Below are positions 16,777 to 24,755 of a stretch of DNA of 64,000 bases, one piece after another. Under the pieces are notes generated by a model, which was not told the origin of the DNA, did no database searches, and saw only the letters and a program-made list of their open reading frames with translations. A program made the translations under genes and the position numbers. Position 1 is the first letter of the stretch. Each line of letters starts with the position of its first letter. The stretch comes from JBCCFC01 sp965213595 (lineage in GTDB: Bacteria; Chloroflexota; Anaerolineae; Caldilineales; Caldilineaceae), in contig CBDBZO010000001.1 in NCBI GenBank assembly GCA_965213595.1, positions 620,001-684,000 of the forward strand, read 5' to 3'.

Positions 16777-17853
16777 CTACAATTTGTTAACTTCGTCCAC
16801 AATGACGTTCAGTTCGTCCTGCGTGAGCTGGGGATGCACCGGCAGCGAGAAAACCTCGCGCGAGAGCATCTCGGCCACGGGTAGCTGCACATCGCCCACG
16901 ATGTTGCGCATGTACTCGTGCTGGTGGGCGGGGATGGGGTAGAAGATACCCGTGCCCACGCCCGCTTCATCGAGTTGGCGCACGGCTTCGTCGCGGCTGC
17001 GACCGCTGTTGATGCGCACGGTGTACTGGTGCCAAACGTGTTCGCAATGATCACGCACGCTGGGCGTCTGCACCGATTCGATGTGCTGGGTCAAGAAGGT
17101 TGCGTTGGCCTGCCGCCGCTGCGTAAATTCGGGCAGCCGCTTGATTTGGCACAGGCCAACGGCCGCGTGCAGATCGCTCAGGCGGTAGTTGTAGCCGAGC
17201 ATTTCGTAGTGGTAACGCGCGCTCTGCCCGTGGTTGCGCAGCAGACGCAGCCGCTCGGCCACCTCCTCGTCGTTCGTCGTAACCATGCCGCCCTCGGCGG
17301 ACATGATATTTTTGGTGGCGTAAAGGCTAAACGCACCCGTACCAAAGCTGCCCGCCTTGCGCCCGTGGTCAGACGCCCCCACCGCCTGGGCCGCGTCCTC
17401 GATGATCACCAAGTTGTGCGCGTCAGCAATTGCCTGCAGGGCGTCCATCTCGCACATCTGGCCGTAAAGGTGTACGGGCATGATGGCTTTGGTGCGCGGC
17501 GTCACCGCGCGGGCAACGGCTTCGGGGTCGAGGTTGAAGGTGTCCGCGCGCACGTCCACCAGCACGGGCGTTGCACCCGCCATCAGGATGCTGTTGGCCG
17601 TGGCGATAAAGGTAAATGGCGTGGTGATCACCTCGTCGCCGGGGCCGATGTCGTGGGCCAGCAGCGCCAGGTGCAGCGCCGTGGTTCCGTTGGAGCAGGC
17701 CACGGCGTGGCGAACGTTGCACACCTGCGCAAACGCCTCCTCCAGCGCCGCCACGCGCGGCCCCTGCACAATGTAGCCCGATTCGAGCACGGCCATCACT
17801 TCGGCCTTCTCCTCCTCGCCAACCAGCGGCTTGGACACAGAAATTTTATTCAT
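16777..17853 (-). CDS. DegT/DnrJ/EryC1/StrS family sugar aminotransferase, WbpE-like
   Basis: This PLP enzyme transfers an amino group to a keto-sugar nucleotide. The 358-residue product has 'ACSNGTTALHLAL' near residue 55, Asp153 in 'IIEDAAQAVGA' and the Schiff-base Lys181 in 'SLYATKNIMSAEGG'. C-terminal histidine-containing segments such as 'HEYMRN' close the fold. Length is typical. Its first 18 bases are identical to those of the downstream oxidoreductase (both start MNKISV). With that oxidoreductase and the acyltransferase at 19702 it fits 3-amino formation in diacetamido-uronic acid synthesis; another amino sugar is possible. Confidence 0.88.
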   Translation of the reverse strand: MNKISVSKPLVGEEEKAEVMAVLESGYIVQGPRVAALEEAFAQVCNVRHAVACSNGTTALHLALLAHDIGPGDEVITTPFTFIATANSILMAGATPVLVDVRADTFNLDPEAVARAVTPRTKAIMPVHLYGQMCEMDALQAIADAHNLVIIEDAAQAVGASDHGRKAGSFGTGAFSLYATKNIMSAEGGMVTTNDEEVAERLRLLRNHGQSARYHYEMLGYNYRLSDLHAAVGLCQIKRLPEFTQRRQANATFLTQHIESVQTPSVRDHCEHVWHQYTVRINSGRSRDEAVRQLDEAGVGTGIFYPIPAHQHEYMRNIVGDVQLPVAEMLSREVFSLPVHPQLTQDELNVIVDEVNKL

Positions 17854-17944
17854 GTAACGTCTCCTAACGGTTTTGTGCCGTTTGTCTATAAATCACGCTG
17901 TTCTTGGGGTTAGTACAGTTAAACCAACTAACCATTTGAAAACT

Positions 17945-18034
17945 GGCCCTCACCCCCGGCCTCTCTCCCACAGTGGAAGAGGGGAGAGTTTGGCTCCCTT
18001 CTCCCATCCTGGGAGAAGGGCTGGGGATGAGGGC
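17945..18034. repeat. REP-like C/G-rich palindrome
   Basis: Outer arms GGCCCTCACCCCCGGCC (17945-17961) and 18019-18034 are complementary with a few mismatches. Inside is CTTCTCCCA/TGGGAGAAG and an A-G-rich stem. The same style of element (CCCTCACCCC... with inner GGGAGAGGGG) occurs near 8312-8353, 37415-37560 and 59148-59232. It probably acts as a terminator or mRNA-stabilising hairpin upstream of the aminotransferase. Confidence 0.65.
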
Positions 18035-18080
18035 GCGCTCGACTTACCCTTTAAGCCCTCTCAGCAAAACGTCAACGGAA

Positions 18081-18158
18081 CTTAGGCAATTCCAGGAAAT
18101 TAACTATACCGGGATAAGTCATGTTGGATGTGCGACGCACCTCGAAGGTGCGACGCAC
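18081..18158. repeat. Left part of a palindromic element split by IS110
   Basis: The stretch begins TTAGGCAATTCCAGGAAATT and contains a hairpin of two GTGCGACGCAC copies (18130-18140 and 18148-18158). Its outer word closely resembles the ends of the repeats at 52456-52599 and 60843-60976. The matching other end, with another GTGCGACGCAC and 'CTTGGATTAGCCTTAG', appears at 19457-19516 beyond the IS remnant. Confidence 0.6.
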
Positions 18159-18249
18159 GGTCGACTCTCTCTCTGGTGCGGCCAACACAGCCCACGGTGC
18201 GTTGCACTTTCCCAAGATTCTCTCATGAAAGTCAAGGGGGAGAAGCTTA

Positions 18250-19233
18250 AAGATTTGGGTCAGCGCGAGCCAGTCGCCGCGCGGGCCGGGTCAAAATCTT
18301 GTTCGGAAGAAAAGACGGCCCAGGCCCAGTGCAAAATCTTGCGCGCGGCAGCAACCAGTGCTTTTTTCTTGGGTTTACCGCGCGAAACGAGGCGTTGGTA
18401 GAAATCGCGCAAGGCGTTGTGGCCGCGCACGCCGCCGAGGGCACACAGATAAAGACGGCCCTAAGTTGACCATCGCCTTTCTTGGAGATGGCTGGGTCGC
18501 CGCGCACCGAACTGCCGCTTTGTCGAATCTGCGAATCGAGACCGGGCAGTCAAGCGCCTCGAAGCGGTAGAGCAGCACGAGCAGCGGCAGGACGGTCTTG
18601 GGGCCGATCGTGGATGGCCAGCAATTGGCGCTTGCGCTTCTTCAAGTCGGGGTGGCGTCGCACGTGCGCGTTGACCTGCTTTTCGAGCGCCGCGCGCTGC
18701 TGTTGTAACAGGGCAATGGTCTGTTCGAGGTCGGCGACCACCAGCGGCGACATGTCGGGCTTGTCCTGGGCGATGTCGAGGCGATTCTCCTCCATGCGGA
18801 TGAGCTTGTCCAGCTCGTCCAGCCGTAGCAGGTAGTCCAGTTCGCGCACTTCTTCGGCGAGTAAGGCTTGGGCGGGTGGTTGCATGCGGGCGCCGTACTC
18901 GGCCAGCATGCGCGCATCCACGGGGTCGGTCTTGACCCGGTAGCCCGCCCCTTTGGCCCACTGATGTAGCTTCCACGGGTCGGGCTTGCTCACCAGCCAG
19001 CCCTGGGCGTAGGCGTAAAGCGCCAGCCCCAACTCGTAGCCACTGGTCGGCTCGAGCACCAAGTGGACTTGCTCGGCCCCTTGCTCGGCTCTTTGCCTCT
19101 CAACGGCTTGGCCGAAGGCTTCGTATCCTTCAGCTTGATTGGGGTACTTGCCCAGATTGAGGCTGCGGTCAGCCCAATACGCACCGTCAAAGCTGCTTTT
19201 GGCGATGTCGGCGGCTACATAGAAAATTCGCAT
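18250..19233 (-). pseudogene. IS110-family DEDD transposase, frameshifted
   Basis: The N-terminal half is intact in one frame from ATG 19233 (AAAGGAAG upstream): 'FYVAADIAKSSFD', 'LEPTSGYELGLALYAYAQ' and 'KTDPVDARMLAEYG' supply the Asp-Glu-Asp-Asp catalytic set of the RuvC-like domain, followed by a coiled segment. The C-terminal serine-containing transposase domain is recognisable but spread over different frames: 'VRGDPAISKKGDGQLRA' in one, then 'DFYQRLVSRGKPKKKALVAA' in another. At least two frameshifts lie between 18370 and 18600, so the enzyme is inactive. Intact relatives are about 320-400 residues long. Confidence 0.85.
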
Positions 19234-19456
19234 AGCTCTCTTCCTTTCTAGGCAGACGCCTCTTGGCACCTGAGGGCTCACTAGTATGCGGGCTCTTGGC
19301 CCTTAATTCTCTTCGTCATCTCAGGCGCTTCTGCACCTGTTCAATCCGAAAGTCGTCCCGGTAGCGCTTTATTCTACCTGGAGGCAAGGACGGCGACCAT
19401 CTCAGAATCGGGCTTTTCGCCACTTGTGCGATCAGTCTCTCGTCCTTGTGATACTA
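19234..19456 (-). ncRNA. Possible bridge-RNA region of the IS110 remnant
   Basis: In IS110 elements the non-coding end upstream of the transposase encodes a structured bridge RNA that pairs with target and donor DNA. This 223-base stretch occupies that position and contains small hairpins such as GGGC-CAAGA-GCCC. I could not identify guide loops matching the flanking target. The element is dead, so the RNA may be decayed too. The call rests on position only. Confidence 0.3.
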
Positions 19457-19701
19457 GTGCGACGCACCTCCATCACAATCAGCCGTGATATATTTATAAT
19501 CTTGGATTAGCCTTAGCTTTCAACACGAAATGCGCGGAGCGTGCCTGAAGACTTCTTTGTGCTCCATGCTCTCCGCGCTCTGCATTAAGTTTTAGGCTCA
19601 TGTGGATATGCGAGTGAAATTGCTATCTTTTTTTCCATAAAAAAGAGCGCAGCTTCACTTTTCCGCCCACATGAGTAAATTTTCATTCGTATGTACAAAA
19701 G
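19457..19701. repeat. Right part of the split palindrome plus further hairpins
   Basis: Position 19457-19467 repeats GTGCGACGCAC, and 19501-19516 (CTTGGATTAGCCTTAG) matches one end of the repeat at 60843-60976. Downstream, GCGCGGAG (19532-19539) pairs with CTCCGCGC (19571-19578). CTCATGTGG (19597-19605) pairs with CCACATGAG (19667-19675), with inner AGTGAA/TTCACT and T/A tracts. This last hairpin directly follows the acyltransferase gene on the minus strand and is a candidate terminator. No gene is present. Confidence 0.6.
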
Positions 19702-20286
19702 CTACTCGCTAAAGCTTCGAGCTGGCAGGTCAAATTCGCGACCGCAATGCTCGCAGCACCACGTGCCACCGCGCTGAACCAGGCGCTGCCCGCACGCGCA
19801 AGCGTACCCACGCAGCCGCGCCGGGTTGCCGTAGACCAGCCCGTGGGCGGGTACGTTGCGCGTCACCACGCTGCCCGCACCGATAAGCGCAAATTCCCCA
19901 ATTTCTACGCCCGGCAAAATCACGGCGCGCGCGCCGACGGACGCGCCGCGGCGCACGAGAATTTTGCCCTCGTCCCAGTCGTCATCCGTCTTTAGCTTGC
20001 CGTCGGGGGTGATGGCGCGGGGTACGCGATCGTTGGTCAAAATTGCGCCGGGGCCAAAGAAAACGCCGTCCTCCGCCGAAACGCCGTGGAACAGAAAGAC
20101 GCCGTTTTGGAGCTTGCAGTTGTCGCCGAGGGTCACGTCCATATCGATATATGCGCCCTTGCCGACGATGCAGTTGTCGCCCAGCCGAGCGCGTTCGCGC
20201 ACCTGGGCCTGGTGCCAAATTTTCACGTTTTCGCCAAGAATGGCCGCCGGTGAAACTTCCGCTGTACTGTGAATAATGGTTGCCAT
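19702..20286 (-). CDS. Left-handed beta-helix N-acyltransferase with zinc ribbon, WbpD/WlbB-like
   Basis: This enzyme probably acetylates the 3-amino group of a UDP-amino-uronic acid. Residues 1-165 are hexapeptide repeats ('VSPAAILGENVKIWHQAQVRE' style, 'FFGPGAILTNDRVPRA', 'GASVGARAVILPGV', 'IGAGSVVTRNVPAHGLVYGNPA'), matching WbpD/WlbB in order and length (194 here). The C terminus adds a short Cys-rich tail ('CACGQ', 'CCEHCGREF') resembling a zinc ribbon. It completes the set with the oxidoreductase at 15692 and aminotransferase at 16777, from which it is now separated by the IS110 remnant. Confidence 0.87.
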   Translation of the reverse strand: MATIIHSTAEVSPAAILGENVKIWHQAQVRERARLGDNCIVGKGAYIDMDVTLGDNCKLQNGVFLFHGVSAEDGVFFGPGAILTNDRVPRAITPDGKLKTDDDWDEGKILVRRGASVGARAVILPGVEIGEFALIGAGSVVTRNVPAHGLVYGNPARLRGYACACGQRLVQRGGTWCCEHCGREFDLPARSFSE

Positions 20287-20341
20287 ATAGAATTTGCACT
20301 GCTAAATTAATCTATCTCTACTCTATTTATCGGTTGAAATC

Positions 20342-21415
20342 TCAATATCCCGCACGCTCTTTTGTCGCAGCCAAGCGTTGGGTCCATTCAGCGGCGACAT
20401 CTTGCGTAAACAGCCGCGCTCCCTCGCTGTTGAGATGTCCGACATCAAAGGTGTAGGCCTGGGCATAGTAAAGGGGATGCTCGCTCGGCGGCGCGAGATC
20501 GATGCGGTGTGCGGGCGGCAGCTGCTCAAAGACGGGCACGAGTTCGCGGTAATCCGCACCCAAGCGCGGCGGCAGATAGAAGACAAGGTACACGCCCTCG
20601 CGCTCGGAAAGCTCGATCAGCGCCAAGTAGCGCTCCAGCAGCGCGCTGCTGTACGCGTCGCTGGCGAGCCCCGCTTCATAGGCGGCCTGGCTTTCGACGC
20701 GCCGCTCGTCGGCTTCGCTGGGCGTGGCCAGGTACTCGTCGCGTCGGGCGCGCACGTCCCGCGCGCCATCGGCCAAGGCGTTGTCCAAAGCGTAGAAGCC
20801 ATCCCCGCGTGGCCCCAGCCAGCGCGGTTCGCTGGTCACACCGTTTAGTGCATAGTTCAGCAGCGAAACGCCCAGTCCCAGATTGGCCTCCTTCTCCAGC
20901 CAGCTTATTACGTGACGCTGCGAAAATGTCAGCTTGCGGCGTGGGGGAATGGCCAGCGACCAGGTGTGCCGCAGCAGGAAGATGGTTTCGCGGAAGTCGT
21001 ACCAGTAAATGTGCTCTTTGGTGTGCAGATTGGGCGGGCGCGGCACGTCGATGCGCCCAAACTCGAAGAGGGCGTACTCCAGCGCGGGCGGCTTGTCGGT
21101 CAGGATGGCGCGGTAGAGCTGGCCGCTCTTGGGATAGTAGTAGGCGGGCGCTCCCAGATTGAAGGCGCGGATGTCGAACGGCTCGCCCACGAGCGCGTCC
21201 AGCAGCGCTGGATCAAGGTGGCGGTAGGTGCGGCTCGTGCCAATTAGCAGGGTGTTGATCTCCTCCGCCTGCGCCTGATACGCTTTGTACTTGGCATGGA
21301 TAATGGGCTCGCCCCACGTCAGCGGCAGCGTCGCCGTGAGCGCGGCGTTGATGCCAACAATGATCAGCAGCAGCAGCACGATTTTGATTAGGAGCAGCGC
21401 GGCGGAACGTTTCAT
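20342..21415 (-). CDS. Membrane-anchored SGNH-hydrolase-like protein (AlgJ/X-type partner)
   Basis: The 357-residue product has one N-terminal membrane helix (about 7-27) and an extracytoplasmic SGNH-like domain. The nucleophile motif is 'LLIGTSRTYRHLDP', the family 'FNLGAPAYYYPKSGQLY' follows, and the C-terminal catalytic pair lies in 'FDVGHLNSEGARLF'. It begins three bases after the stop codon of the MBOAT gene, and such pairs jointly O-acylate exported polysaccharides, with the SGNH protein receiving or transferring the acyl group. The exact substrate is unknown. Confidence 0.75.
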   Translation of the reverse strand: MKRSAALLLIKIVLLLLIIVGINAALTATLPLTWGEPIIHAKYKAYQAQAEEINTLLIGTSRTYRHLDPALLDALVGEPFDIRAFNLGAPAYYYPKSGQLYRAILTDKPPALEYALFEFGRIDVPRPPNLHTKEHIYWYDFRETIFLLRHTWSLAIPPRRKLTFSQRHVISWLEKEANLGLGVSLLNYALNGVTSEPRWLGPRGDGFYALDNALADGARDVRARRDEYLATPSEADERRVESQAAYEAGLASDAYSSALLERYLALIELSEREGVYLVFYLPPRLGADYRELVPVFEQLPPAHRIDLAPPSEHPLYYAQAYTFDVGHLNSEGARLFTQDVAAEWTQRLAATKERAGY

Positions 21416-21418
21416 GAG

Positions 21419-22876
21419 TTAGAACTGAAAGTAGATAAACTGCTGATTGGTGGGCACGGCAAACCAGAGCAGCCCCAACAGCAGCGCGACATAGCTTGCC
21501 CAGCGCACAGGCGTTGGCTGGGCCGTCAGCTTGCCCTCGATCACGCCGTCGCGCACCCAAGATTCCACCGCCAGCAGCAGCGCAATCAGCGCCGCGCTGA
21601 CGGCGAGATCGAGCGGGCCGCGCGGCAGGGGCAGATCGGCCAATCCGCCCGTCGCCCAGTTTAGCGTCCAGGGAAGGCGGGCAATCTCACCGATAAAGTG
21701 GAAGGCATCGCGCACGCTTTCAGCGCGGAAGAAAATCCAGCCCAGCGCGACGAGGTGAAAGGTTGCCAAAATTTGTAGCCAGCCCAGCAGGCGGCTGCGC
21801 GGCGCTGAGCCATTGGCGGGGCGCTGCCACCAGCCGGAGGTGGTAAGCCCCAAAATCAAGAGCCCGCCGTGCAGCGCGCCCCAGATGGCAAACGTCCACG
21901 CCGCGCCGTGCCAGAGGCCGCTGACGACAAAGGTGATCATCAAGTTGTAATACCAGCGCCAGCGCACCACGCGATTGCCGCCGAGCGGGATGTAGACGTA
22001 GTCGCGGAACCACGTCGAGAGCGAGATGTGCCAGCGCCGCCAAAATTCGGCGATGGAGCGCGAGGTGTAGGGCCGTCGAAAATTCTCCATCAGGTCGAAG
22101 CCCATCACGCGCGCCGCGCCGATGGCAATATCCGAGTAGCCGGAAAAATCGCAGTAAATTTGAAAGGCGAAGAAGTAGGTCGCCAACAGGACGCCCGCGC
22201 CCGAAAATTCGCCCGGCGCGCCGTACACGTCATCCACATAGGCAGCCAGCCGATCCGCAATCGCCACCTTCTTGAAGAAGCCCCACGCCATGCGCACCAG
22301 TCCGGCCCGCACGCGCGCGTAGTCAAAGTTGAAGTGCTGACGAAACTGGGGCAGCAGGTGGCCCGGTCGCTCGATGGGCCCGGCCACAAGCTGCGGCCAG
22401 AAGGCAACGTAAAGGGCAAAGCGACCCAGGTGCGCTTCGGGCTCCGTCTTCCCGTTGTAGACATCGATGCTGTAGCTTAGCGTCTGGAAGGTATAGAACG
22501 AGATGCCCACCGGCAGCAGCACGTCCAGCGCGGGAATGCCGTAAGCAAATCCTGCCGTCCCCAGCAGCGCGCGCATCGATTCATTGAGAAAATTAAAATA
22601 CTTAAAACCAAAGAGCAGGCTCAAGTTGACGAGCAAACTCGCGGCAAGGTAGGGTCGCCGCTGCCGTTTGGTCGGCAGCTGCCCCATGCGCCGCCCGGCC
22701 ACGTAGTCGACGGCTGTGGAAATCAGCAGCAGCACCACGTAGTCGATGCGCCAGGCCATGTAGAAGAGGTAGCTTGTGCCCAGCAGCCACGCCCAGCGCA
22801 CGCGCGTCGGCAGCACAAAGTAGAGGCCCACAACGACGGGGAAGAAGAGCAGAAACTCAAGCGAGTTAAAGAGCAT
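21419..22876 (-). CDS. MBOAT family O-acyltransferase, AlgI/DltB-like
   Basis: This polytopic membrane protein of 485 residues probably moves acyl (often acetyl) groups across the membrane to polysaccharide. It begins 'MLFNSLEFLLFFPVVVGLYF', typical of AlgI-like proteins. It carries 'PQLVAGPIERPGHLLPQF', 'YCDFSGYSDIAIGAARVMGF', 'NFRRPYTSRSIAEFWRRWHIS' and the invariant membrane His in 'GLWHGAAWTF'. Length is typical. The SGNH partner follows three bases later, and an AlgD-like dehydrogenase is nearby, so the target may be a uronic-acid polymer. Confidence 0.92.
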   Translation of the reverse strand: MLFNSLEFLLFFPVVVGLYFVLPTRVRWAWLLGTSYLFYMAWRIDYVVLLLISTAVDYVAGRRMGQLPTKRQRRPYLAASLLVNLSLLFGFKYFNFLNESMRALLGTAGFAYGIPALDVLLPVGISFYTFQTLSYSIDVYNGKTEPEAHLGRFALYVAFWPQLVAGPIERPGHLLPQFRQHFNFDYARVRAGLVRMAWGFFKKVAIADRLAAYVDDVYGAPGEFSGAGVLLATYFFAFQIYCDFSGYSDIAIGAARVMGFDLMENFRRPYTSRSIAEFWRRWHISLSTWFRDYVYIPLGGNRVVRWRWYYNLMITFVVSGLWHGAAWTFAIWGALHGGLLILGLTTSGWWQRPANGSAPRSRLLGWLQILATFHLVALGWIFFRAESVRDAFHFIGEIARLPWTLNWATGGLADLPLPRGPLDLAVSAALIALLLAVESWVRDGVIEGKLTAQPTPVRWASYVALLLGLLWFAVPTNQQFIYFQF

Positions 22877-22951
22877 GGGGAAGAATCCCGCCCGAAACGG
22901 TGTCGGCAGGAGCTCAACGACGATTCAACGGCGTTCCAGAAGCAGCGTCCT

Positions 22952-23698
22952 TTAACGGAAACGACGAGCCAGCTTGCCGTAAAAGCGCGGGCTCCAGCGA
23001 ATGTGCTTCCAGTAGAAGTTGCGTATCAAGTTGGTGAGCTGAAAGCGAAGCCGATCGGCTGTGGAAGGTTCGCGCACCGGCCAATCGGGGGGGAAATTGT
23101 AGCGCCACTGCTGCATGTAGGGGCCAAAGATCCGCTGGGCGTGGGGAATGATCTCCGGCGTGTAGAAGGTGCGGAAGTCGGCGTCGCGCCGAGTTTTGTT
23201 GCGCTGGGGCAGCGGTCGCAGCGGCGTCAGTCCAATTTGTTGGAGCGCTGCGGCAAAGTCATCGGCCAAGTTTTCAAAGCGAATGAGGTAATCGCAGTGG
23301 GGATAGGCCAGCGCGCCAATCGAGCTGTAGGGCAAGCGGTAGACGCGCCGAAAGTAGGAGGCAAAGTCTGCGCCCTCCTCGTGCACCATCTGAAAGTGTT
23401 CAAGCGAGCGTCCCGTCAACGAACTGGCTACCTTTTTGGCGTTGGTATAGCGCCCGTCGTGGTTGGATTTGTATTTGGCGTAAAGCGTTACCGCTTCGTC
23501 GAGCGGGTTGCGAATGCCGGCAAAGGTGAAGTAGCCGCGCTCGGCAGGGCTGGCGATTTGGAGAAACTCCTGATACATGGCGTGTTTTTTGAGGATCGAT
23601 TCGCCGCCGTACAAATCGCGCAGTTCAGCGGAAATGGCCGTTGACCCGGTATGGGGAATTTCAATAAAAAGGTACTGATGTTCGTGGCTAATAATCAT
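22952..23698 (-). CDS. Sulfotransferase-family protein
   Basis: The 248-residue product has the PAPS-binding pattern of the sulfotransferase family 2 type: 'LFIEIPHTGSTAI' near the N terminus (5' phosphosulfate loop) and 'FAGIRNPLDEAVTLY' (3' phosphate-binding strand). I chose ATG 23698, which starts right before the first strand; an in-frame GTG at 23731 lies in repeat DNA. It probably sulfates a sugar residue or a surface polymer and acts at the membrane or in the cytosol. The substrate is unknown. It is one of six such genes in this locus. Confidence 0.75.
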   Translation of the reverse strand: MIISHEHQYLFIEIPHTGSTAISAELRDLYGGESILKKHAMYQEFLQIASPAERGYFTFAGIRNPLDEAVTLYAKYKSNHDGRYTNAKKVASSLTGRSLEHFQMVHEEGADFASYFRRVYRLPYSSIGALAYPHCDYLIRFENLADDFAAALQQIGLTPLRPLPQRNKTRRDADFRTFYTPEIIPHAQRIFGPYMQQWRYNFPPDWPVREPSTADRLRFQLTNLIRNFYWKHIRWSPRFYGKLARRFR

Positions 23699-23722
23699 AG
23701 TGGTCCGTAAACTTTTCCCAAT

Positions 23723-23754
23723 CCGCGTCACCCTGTCACCGCGTCACCCTGTCA
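23723..23754. repeat. Tandem pair of a 16-base unit
   Basis: CCGCGTCACCCTGTCA occurs twice head to tail immediately upstream of the sulfotransferase gene. It resembles a micro-repeat, not a regulatory site. Confidence 0.6.
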
Positions 23755-23805
23755 CCCAACCATTGCGTCAATCTTATCAAATTCCCCGAAGCGCTCGCCG
23801 TCGTC

Positions 23806-24732
23806 TCAGGCGGAGTAGCCCATCGTCTGCAGATGCCGCTTGCCCCAGAAGGTGATCCACTGCTCGGCCAGCGGGTGAATGTGCTGCTTCCAGCGCTCCG
23901 CCGCCTGCGCGTCCACGCCCTGCACGCTGTGGGGCGCGGTGACGCTGGAATTTTGGAACGAGCTGTGCGAAAAATCCAGCATGGCTGGTGTTAGCTCCAC
24001 GCCGACAAAATCGCAGATGCGCTGCACTTGTCCCTCCTGATCCGCGAGCAAATCCTCGAAGCGCGAGAGGAAGTAGCGGTCGGGGTAGTGCCGGGCGTAT
24101 TGCTGATGCAGACGGGCTGCGCGCAGCCAGTAGGTCGTCAGGTGCGCGCTCAGCATCACATCCATGGCGGGGCCGGCGTGGCGCAGCAGCTTGTAGGGGC
24201 CGTGTACCTGCTCGCGCTTCAGATTCCACTGCCGCTGCGAGACGTAGATCGCACGCGGATCGCGGAAGGTGTGGATGATTTTGGCGTTGGGATACCAGCG
24301 CAGCAGGGTCGGCACGCTGTGCAGATTGGCCGGCGTTTTTTCGCCGCGAATGGGCGCGTTGCCGTGCTCCTCGGCGTACAAATCCATGATCACGTCGAGG
24401 ATCGCGTGCTCGGAGCGATCGCTGGCCAGCAGCTTCTGCTCGAAGCGGGCGGGCGGCACGTTGCGCTGCACCCAGCCCCAAAAGCCACGGCTGCGCCGCG
24501 TCGTCGCCTCCACCTGGTAGACGTAGTCGGTGATGGCGTGCACGCCGGCATCGCTGCGAACGTCCGCCACCCCGGCCAGCTCGTGGCCGTAGCCGCGGTA
24601 GCCAAGCCAGTGCGGGAGGTAGTGCGTCTCGTCGCACAGCGCCACGCGCGGCGATTGATTGAGGAATTTGCGCACGAGGTTGGTGCCGGTGCGGCTTAAC
24701 CCCACGATAAAAATGTGGCTGCAAGTTGACAT
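23806..24732 (-). CDS. Sulfotransferase domain protein
   Basis: The 308-residue product shows 'IFIVGLSRTGTNLVRKFLNQ' at residues 7-26, which is the 5'-PSB loop of the sulfotransferase superfamily, and 'IHTFRDPRAIYVSQRQW' as the 3'-PB segment. It ends with the family 'WGKRHLQTMGY', so it is full length. It follows the AlgD-like gene by 23 bases on the same strand and is probably co-transcribed. The acceptor is presumably a glycan made by this locus. Confidence 0.83.
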   Translation of the reverse strand: MSTCSHIFIVGLSRTGTNLVRKFLNQSPRVALCDETHYLPHWLGYRGYGHELAGVADVRSDAGVHAITDYVYQVEATTRRSRGFWGWVQRNVPPARFEQKLLASDRSEHAILDVIMDLYAEEHGNAPIRGEKTPANLHSVPTLLRWYPNAKIIHTFRDPRAIYVSQRQWNLKREQVHGPYKLLRHAGPAMDVMLSAHLTTYWLRAARLHQQYARHYPDRYFLSRFEDLLADQEGQVQRICDFVGVELTPAMLDFSHSSFQNSSVTAPHSVQGVDAQAAERWKQHIHPLAEQWITFWGKRHLQTMGYSA

Positions 24733-24755
24733 AGCGTAAACAACTGCTTTCTCTG

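Larger units (their letters stand above)
18159..19456 (-). mobile_element. IS110-family insertion sequence remnant
   Basis: A degenerate IS110-type transposase gene (18250-19233, minus) with about 220 bases of upstream non-coding DNA lies between two GTGCGACGCAC copies belonging to a palindromic repeat. IS110 elements lack terminal inverted repeats and usually make no target duplication, and many insert into REP-like palindromes, which fits this position. The exact ends are uncertain by a few tens of bases. Confidence 0.75.

Noticed and set aside
23723..23754. Two tandem 16-base units considered as a CRISPR-like repeat
   Set aside because: Only two head-to-tail copies with no spacers and no cas genes.
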